Shown here piece by piece: positions 58,818 to 64,000 of a stretch of 64,000 nucleotides of DNA. Source of the DNA: Ceratopteris richardii (Eukaryota; Streptophyta; Polypodiopsida; Polypodiales; Pteridaceae); the NCBI GenBank assembly GCA_020310875.1, contig CM035435.1:65124836-65188835 (forward strand), in the 5' to 3' direction. Below the pieces are notes generated by a model that searched no databases, was not told where the DNA came from, and saw nothing but the letters and a program-made list of their open reading frames with translations. Positions within the stretch are counted from its first letter, which is position 1. Each line of letters opens with the position of its first letter. The translations under genes and the position numbers were made by a program.

Positions 58818-60248
58818 ATGCTGACGGGCACTCGATGTGCCGCATTGAAGGGGCTATGGCAGGCTCGATCTCTACAGGGTTGTGGGATGCGTCCGGCTTG
58901 GAACTTCTTGTCGTGCAGAACAATGTCCAGTAGGTTATTCGTGGGAGGCTTATCGTTCACAACCGAGGAGGAGGGTTTAGGGACTGCTTTCAGCAAGTAC
59001 GGCGAGGTTGTCGATGTGAGGATCGTGTTAGACCGCGAGTCTGGGCGGTCTCGGGGGTTCGGCTTCGTTACCTTTCTCTCGGAGGCAGACGCAGAGACTG
59101 CTAAAGATAAGCTGAACGGGCAATGGCTCGATGGGCGTGTCATTCGAGTCGATCGTGCGGCTCCTCGCCCTGCACCCACCCCTCCTCCTCGACCAAATGT
59201 CTCCCCTCCAAATGAGCAAACTTCTCAGGACTGGGGTTCCATACCGTCACCCATCGCTGCGGTGCCGCAAAATGCGGGATCGGCGCAAAATTTTGGCGGC
59301 GGAGTCTCCGCAGAACTTCCAAGCTTAAGCTCCTTGACATCTTCTCCGTCTTCAGCATTTGCTTCCGCCCCGTTGTCATCACCTTTGCCGTCTCCACCAT
59401 CATCTACGCCGGCTTATCCACCGCCGCTACCAATTACTCCTCCCACGGAACCTCCACGTTCTCCCTTCAATTTTAACCTTGACTTCAGTACTCCTGATCC
59501 TAACTATGTGCCACGATCGCGACCACCAAGGTTGCGCCCCAGCATGATGGATTATGAATTCGGACTCTTCTCGGACACATCCAAATTTCCTTTTAATACT
59601 AATTTCGGGACAGGTTTTCTCAAAGTGAGAGCTTCTGAGGCAGACTTTGATTTTTTAGATATAAAGGAGGCAAATGATCGCAAGAAAGCCGAAGAACTGG
59701 CTACAAACCAGGCACTGGAAGCAGCAACATCAGAGAATACGGAATCAGTTGAAGGGACTGCCATGGAAACTCCCAAGAAAGAATATGTGGCAAGTAGCCA
59801 GTTACAGGAAGAGATTGCGGCAGGAAATGGATCAAGTGAGGCAATGCCTGTCACAGCACCTGGAAAAATGTCAGACTCTGATGGTCAGTTCCATGCAATG
59901 GCCATAGGAAACAATACTAGCCATATAGGGACGGCTGGAACTGGTCAACCTGAGAGAGTTGTTGATGCAGATGAGGCGTTTCAAGGGACTGAAAAGGAAT
60001 CACATGAGGCAAGGGGTATTTCAGATTCACAGAGATTGACAGCTTCTAATATTCAGTTCCAAGAAATAACTGCTGTAGAACAGGAAGCAGGGTCAATATT
60101 TCAAGAGGTTACATCTAGAGTATCTTCTCTGTCGGGGACAGATGCAGTTAATCAATCTCAAGGAGAAAAATTGGCTGAAAAACTAGAGATAGAACCAAGC
60201 AATCAATCTGGTTGCAGGAGACATCCTCTTTCCCTGCATCTTAGGTAA
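58818..60248 (+). CDS. RRM RNA-binding protein, probably organelle-targeted, with long C-terminal extension
   Basis: 476 codons. Residues 1-35 are rich in R, K, A and L with no acidic residue, like a mitochondrial or plastid presequence; this favours the ATG at 58818 over the one at 58923 that begins MSSRLFVGGL. One RRM spans about residues 39-115, with RNP2 LFVGGL (40-45) and RNP1 RGFGFVTF (79-86), close to plant glycine-rich and organelle RRM proteins, which bind single-stranded RNA. No glycine-rich tail follows. Instead there is a Pro/Ser-rich linker (about 117-215), a distinctive stretch with FNFNLDFSTPDPNYVPRSRP and ADFDFLDIKEAND (about 220-290), then an acidic, Q/S/T-rich tail. Composition is richer in GC and CpG than the flanks. 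The frame ends at TAA near 60246; a short open stretch at 60328-60462 after an acceptor-like TTTTACAG could be a second exon. Target RNA unknown. Confidence 0.85.
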   Translation: MLTGTRCAALKGLWQARSLQGCGMRPAWNFLSCRTMSSRLFVGGLSFTTEEEGLGTAFSKYGEVVDVRIVLDRESGRSRGFGFVTFLSEADAETAKDKLNGQWLDGRVIRVDRAAPRPAPTPPPRPNVSPPNEQTSQDWGSIPSPIAAVPQNAGSAQNFGGGVSAELPSLSSLTSSPSSAFASAPLSSPLPSPPSSTPAYPPPLPITPPTEPPRSPFNFNLDFSTPDPNYVPRSRPPRLRPSMMDYEFGLFSDTSKFPFNTNFGTGFLKVRASEADFDFLDIKEANDRKKAEELATNQALEAATSENTESVEGTAMETPKKEYVASSQLQEEIAAGNGSSEAMPVTAPGKMSDSDGQFHAMAIGNNTSHIGTAGTGQPERVVDADEAFQGTEKESHEARGISDSQRLTASNIQFQEITAVEQEAGSIFQEVTSRVSSLSGTDAVNQSQGEKLAEKLEIEPSNQSGCRRHPLSLHLR

Positions 60249-60327
60249 TAGCAGGTGCATGTGGTCTCGAAAGGCCAGTTTTTGAAGGAGAAGAATTACA
60301 ACTGTCATTAGAAGCACAATTTTACAG

Positions 60328-60462
60328 GTTATTGAACCAGAGAGTAGCCAATCTGAGGCAGTCAATTCTGGAAAAAAACATTTTCAACTAGTTGTTATCG
60401 CCTCTGGCTCACAGGAGATGTCAGTTGTAATTGATGAGCCTCAAGAGAGAGCTGTTTTATGA
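60328..60462 (+). other. Possible second exon of the RRM gene
   Basis: After TTTTACAG at 60320-60327 a frame of 44 codons (VIEPESSQSEAVNSG..., ending PQERAVL) runs to a TGA at 60460-60462. Composition (E, S, Q) resembles the RRM protein's tail. The AG/GTAATA donor at the end of the main frame would join it in a different phase, so the splice is not settled. It may equally be 3' UTR. Confidence 0.3.
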
Positions 60463-62696
60463 GAGAAACAATCTTTGTTAAGCCCAGAGATTGTGGAGTG
60501 TGCATAAAATAGTGTGCAGATTGATGCATTCATGCAGCATTTATCTGTCTAGTAGAATTTCAGAAACTACATTGGATGCTTCTACATTTTCAATGTCATA
60601 TGTGACGGTAGCCAATGCATCAGGACTTCAATAGTTTTACTTGAGCTTACTCGGCCAACTTGTTATTATATACCAGCAACACCATATTTGATCCATGAAT
60701 TCAGTTCCATTCGTCTGCCATTTATTCCTTCAGTGTGGCTGTAACAATATCCTGTGGTATAGTGATCAGATCGGAAGGTTCTGGCTTTGTGCCTTTTATA
60801 TCCTTGTCACCAAGTGATTCAGATGCTTGCGGATACAAACCATGCAATCAGGGATGTATGAGATCACAGATTAAATGTTTTGATATGTCTATCTGCACTT
60901 CTAATGATTTTCAAATTATTATGATAAGGTATTGTGCTGTTACTTGCCATCATAATCTTGGTTTGGAGATATGCTCTGCATTGTTTTGTATTTGGGCAAT
61001 TACACGGAGTCACACTAGTATAGGTTACCTAGCGCTTTTAAATTTGGACAATTGGACTGTAGGAGGAGGTAATGTGGTGGGCCAGGCTTGTATTTGCAAG
61101 TTGAACTGTTTGAAATTGGAAGTTTACTCATAGAATTCTTTTCATCTGTCTGTGCCACATCTTTCTCATCGATGTTTTTTCTTAAGGCTATTATTAGAAA
61201 TAATTGCACTGTTTGGCATGATGTTTTTGAGTTCATCTGTTGTCCATCGTGTGCATGTATATACTATGGATGTTGGGAGATCCTTGTGATAAGAAAATCT
61301 CACAGCTTTAAACTTTGGGGGACACATTATGCACCATTTTAAGTTTTTGGATGCTGCAATTGAAAGATTTTTGTGAGACAAGTCTCAACATTTTTTTGCT
61401 ACTGTTGGTGGATTGCATTAGTTTACCATGAACCAGGGTTGATAAGTGAATCATGGTTTATCAAATAGAAAAATAATGTTCCACCCTTTTTCGGAGAAGG
61501 TTTTGTGGGTTAAATTGAATGACCAAAGGTCCCATACTGCATAATTGAATATTCCGTTTTGAATTGAGGAGTTTCAGGTTGGGGCTTTCTAGAGTACCAT
61601 AGGCCAAGCTTTATGCTTTTGAACTGTGTCGGTAGATTGACGAGTTTTCAATGTAGGTCTGCTCATAAAAGTACAGAGAAGAGTGATGATTTTGAGGATG
61701 TGCTAACTTGAGTGAAAACTTGATTTTGGCTATTCAGAAGTTTACAAAGGAAAGGAAAAGAAAAGAAGAAAAAAGTTTGCCTACAGCCATCTTCCCTCTT
61801 TCTTCTCCCTTCTGCATTCTTCTCGCTATCTTCTCTCCCCCCTAGGGGTGTATAGGCAGCAGCCGCAAGTGCCCCCCCACCCCGCCTAACACACACACAC
61901 ACACACACACACACATGCACACACTGAGGGTGGAGATGCTGTCATTTTACGGCATAGAATAGATAGGGCCCAGGTCTCAAGGATACATTTTGAAAATGTC
62001 AATCATATTACTAGTTAAGAGGAGACATACTTAGTAATGGATTTAAAAGCATCCCAATATGCTTTGGTAGGATTAGATGTTCATTATGTTCACTACTGCA
62101 TGATCCATTTTGAACCTCGTAGTAGTTTGTGGCATCTATAAAGGAATAACAAGCTATTGCATAAGGTAGTCCCCTTATCTGATTGGGTTTTGTTCCTTTC
62201 TTGGGAAGTCATTCTTGCTTAATTTCACACATGGATGCAATGGTATGTCAAGTTACTTTGAACGAGCCATGTTAGGTCTTTCAAATGCATTCTCAATGTA
62301 CTTTTTTTGAGACAAATGCAACTCGGTATTTTTCTCTGCTTATTATCATATTGCCACCTGAACTCAAATCTTTCATGGTGAAAGCTGTTTTCAGCTAGTG
62401 TATTGATGTTTCAATTGTACACTTATGCTCTAAGGCGAAATCATATCATCTTCATTAAGTATGATTGGACTGCCATGTGGTATATATATCGTACCGTCTA
62501 TGTACAAAATAAGTATGGCTGGACAACCATGTGGATGTTTCATTGTGCACAAGCGAAAATTCACATGGTCGTGTGTTTGAATCCATGTGAGATTACCAGT
62601 GTCAAACTTCTTTTATCTTTTGTCTAAGGGATTTTCGTACTCCCTATTTTGTACACGAAGTGCTTTTGACAAGCAATATGCGTGCCATGCAAGAAG
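60463..62696. other. Downstream non-coding sequence
   Basis: No gene recognised. The open frame at 60735-61133 (132 codons) is rich in C, I and S with no domain and no codon bias, and I do not support it. An AC microsatellite is at about 61888-61915, preceded by a pyrimidine-rich stretch. Part of the region may be the 3' UTR of the RRM gene. Confidence 0.55.
61888..61915. repeat. AC microsatellite
   Basis: About 14 uninterrupted AC units. Confidence 0.95.
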
Positions 62697-63165
62697 TGTT
62701 TTTTTTTTTTTAATAAAAGGAAGTTCGGCCTTAGCCTAATCTTCCGGACTTTAATTAAAATAAAGAAAAAAAGTTACAAGTGAATGGGACTAGTGCCCAT
62801 GGGACCCCCCAAATCCCACAAAGCAGGGGAGGAGAATGGCAAGCTAGAGGGCATTACAAATGAGGCGGATAAATCTATCATCACCCCCATGTGGGACCCA
62901 TTTGGGTTTCAACTTGTTGTTTTCGAGGAGATAAATACAGTGATGTCTAAATGGTGGAGATCTCTTATCTCGGGAGATTCTTTTACCTAGAAGAAACAAG
63001 GATTTCTTGATCGACCATTCCTTAGGAGATTGGCCAAAATTGACCGCACATCGCTCCCTCCAAATCTTCCAGAGAGTCTCACCCCTGATGGCATTCCACA
63101 ACCTCGCTGAGCAACCGACCGCCTCACCCAACATCGCCTATTGCCAATTGATTTGGTTTGTGAGT
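62697..63165 (-). mobile_element. 5'-truncated copy of the same L1-like LINE family
   Basis: A T-run at about 62698-62711 is the poly-A tail of a minus-strand insertion. The next bases are the LINE 3' UTR seen at 53441-53589 (GGATTTGGGGGGTCCCATGG on the minus strand), then the ORF2 C-terminal end, open on the minus strand at 62844-63134 (GEAVGCSARLWNAIRGETLW, NNKLKPKWVPHGGDD). Similarity to the long copy fades near 63165. No clear target duplication was found. The insertion is in antisense orientation to, and downstream of, the RRM gene. Confidence 0.88.
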
Positions 63166-63196
63166 CTCAATACTCGGGTCACGTGACGCCAGATAC

Positions 63197-63294
63197 TCAT
63201 TTATTGGGTCTATCTTGAGTCTATGATGGGCTAACCACTTGCCTATCATTTATTGGGTCTATCTTGAGTCTATGATGGGCTAACCACTTGCCCC
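63197..63294. repeat. Perfect 49-bp tandem duplication
   Basis: 63197-63245 and 63246-63294 begin TCATTTATTGGGTCTATCTT and are identical apart from the last bases at the junction. Confidence 0.9.
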
Positions 63295-63299
63295 AAAAG

Positions 63300-63999
63300 C
63301 CATGATTGAGGATTACTTCTTGATCCTTCCTCTTAGGGTATGGTTCAACCATCTCCTCTCTCCTTCCTATCTAGAAAAGGTGCTTGGGCACTTTGTAATT
63401 GAAAGGGTACATAAAATGCGTGCACCACTTTGAGAAATTCACACAACAAAGATTGGAGTGTATCTCCCAATCTGCAAGTCAGATTGAGATGTGTAAGGTA
63501 TCGTTTGAAAGCTTTTAGAATGATTTTCTTTAGGTAGGACTTGATTGAGGGTTCAAGATACCTAGCATGGGTGAGAACAAGCTTAAAGATACAAAGGTTG
63601 AGAATAAGGTTCAAAACACTAAGGTTATGAACAGGAAGGTTCATGACACCAAGGTTCAGAACAAGGGTTCAAAGCACCAAGGTTGCGAACAAGAAGGTTC
63701 AAGACACCAAGGTTGAGAACAAAGAGTTCAAACCACCATGGTTGTGAACAAAAAAGGTTTAAGATACCGAGGTTGAGGGGTTGAGAACAAGGGTTCAAGA
63801 CACCAAGCTTGCAAACAAGAAAGGTTCAAGAGACTCTACAAGGGTGAGAACATTAAGGGCACCTAGAGAGTTCAAGAGCTGATCATTGAGACAATCATAT
63901 CTAGAAGGGGAAGAGAGTTTTAGACTCAAGAAATGATAGACAGTAGATTGTTGAACCACACCCTAAGAGGGAGGATTAAGAAGTAATCCTCAACCATGG
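63300..63999. repeat. Inverted-repeat structure with about 61-bp arms enclosing a minisatellite
   Basis: The left arm 63300-63360 (CCATGATTGAGGATTACTTC...) matches the reverse complement of 63939-63999 at roughly 87%. The right arm runs to the window edge, so the true end may lie outside. The interior is non-coding. It could be a non-autonomous DNA transposon or a foldback element; no flanking duplication can be judged. Confidence 0.7.
63590..63835. repeat. Degenerate minisatellite, unit about 30 bp
   Basis: Variants of GGTTCAAGACACCAAGGTTG followed by AGAACAAG recur about eight times with variable unit length. The array lies inside the inverted-repeat structure. Confidence 0.85.
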
Positions 64000-64000
64000 T

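Noticed and set aside
58603-58923. Minus-strand frame of 106 codons opposite the RRM gene start
   Set aside because: Shadow of the sense coding sequence and duplicated flank; no domain.
60735-61133. 132-codon open frame downstream of the RRM gene
   Set aside because: No domain, no coding-like composition, and it lies in AT-rich sequence with many stops in the neighbouring frames.

Overview
The window is nuclear DNA of a land plant, very probably one with a large, repeat-rich genome. The evidence is plant-type LTR retrotransposons of both superfamilies, a plant L1-type LINE with DUF4283 and zf-RVT domains, an antisense fragment of the plant enzyme GAPN, and an intron-poor organelle-type RRM gene. 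I cannot place it further; a fern, lycophyte or gymnosperm would fit the repeat load. About 80% of the window is mobile-element sequence. No tRNA, rRNA or CRISPR was seen.

Layout. 1-7.6 kb: old, AT-rich repeat debris with a degraded gag piece related to the large Gypsy element further on, an orphan LTR behind a repeated purine tract, a minus-strand gag relic, small tandem duplications and a CA/TA/TG microsatellite. About 7.6-53.6 kb: one L1-like LINE whose own sequence totals only about 5 kb but is spread over 46 kb by nested insertions. Each insertion has a 5-bp target duplication that I could read: a non-coding large retrotransposon derivative (7962-35740, GAAGT); inside its left LTR a 23.5-kb Tat/Athila-like Gypsy element (8664-32168, AAGTG); inside that, on the opposite strand, a 6.7-kb chromovirus that looks whole (15370-22073, AAAAC); then separately in the LINE a Copia element (36156-42239, TACAC) and a non-autonomous Tat-like Gypsy derivative (43605-50736, CCCAC). 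LTR divergence falls with nesting depth, as it should.

53.6-57.4 kb: further LTR-element relics and, antisense, a 184-codon intronless relic of non-phosphorylating glyceraldehyde-3-phosphate dehydrogenase. 57.4-60.5 kb: the only convincing intact host gene, an RRM RNA-binding protein with a presequence-like N terminus and a long Pro/Ser-rich plus acidic C-terminal part; its upstream flank, including the TATA region, is duplicated about 1 kb away. 60.5-64 kb: non-coding sequence with a 5'-truncated second copy of the LINE family and an inverted-repeat structure enclosing a minisatellite.

The most unusual object is the 23.5-kb Gypsy element. It has a second retropepsin-like domain downstream of integrase, a tandemly duplicated H2C2 zinc-binding domain ahead of the integrase core, a series of W-x-P-K motifs, about 4.2 kb of additional coding sequence with a coiled coil and no recognised relative, and a CpG-rich 58-bp tandem repeat in its leader.
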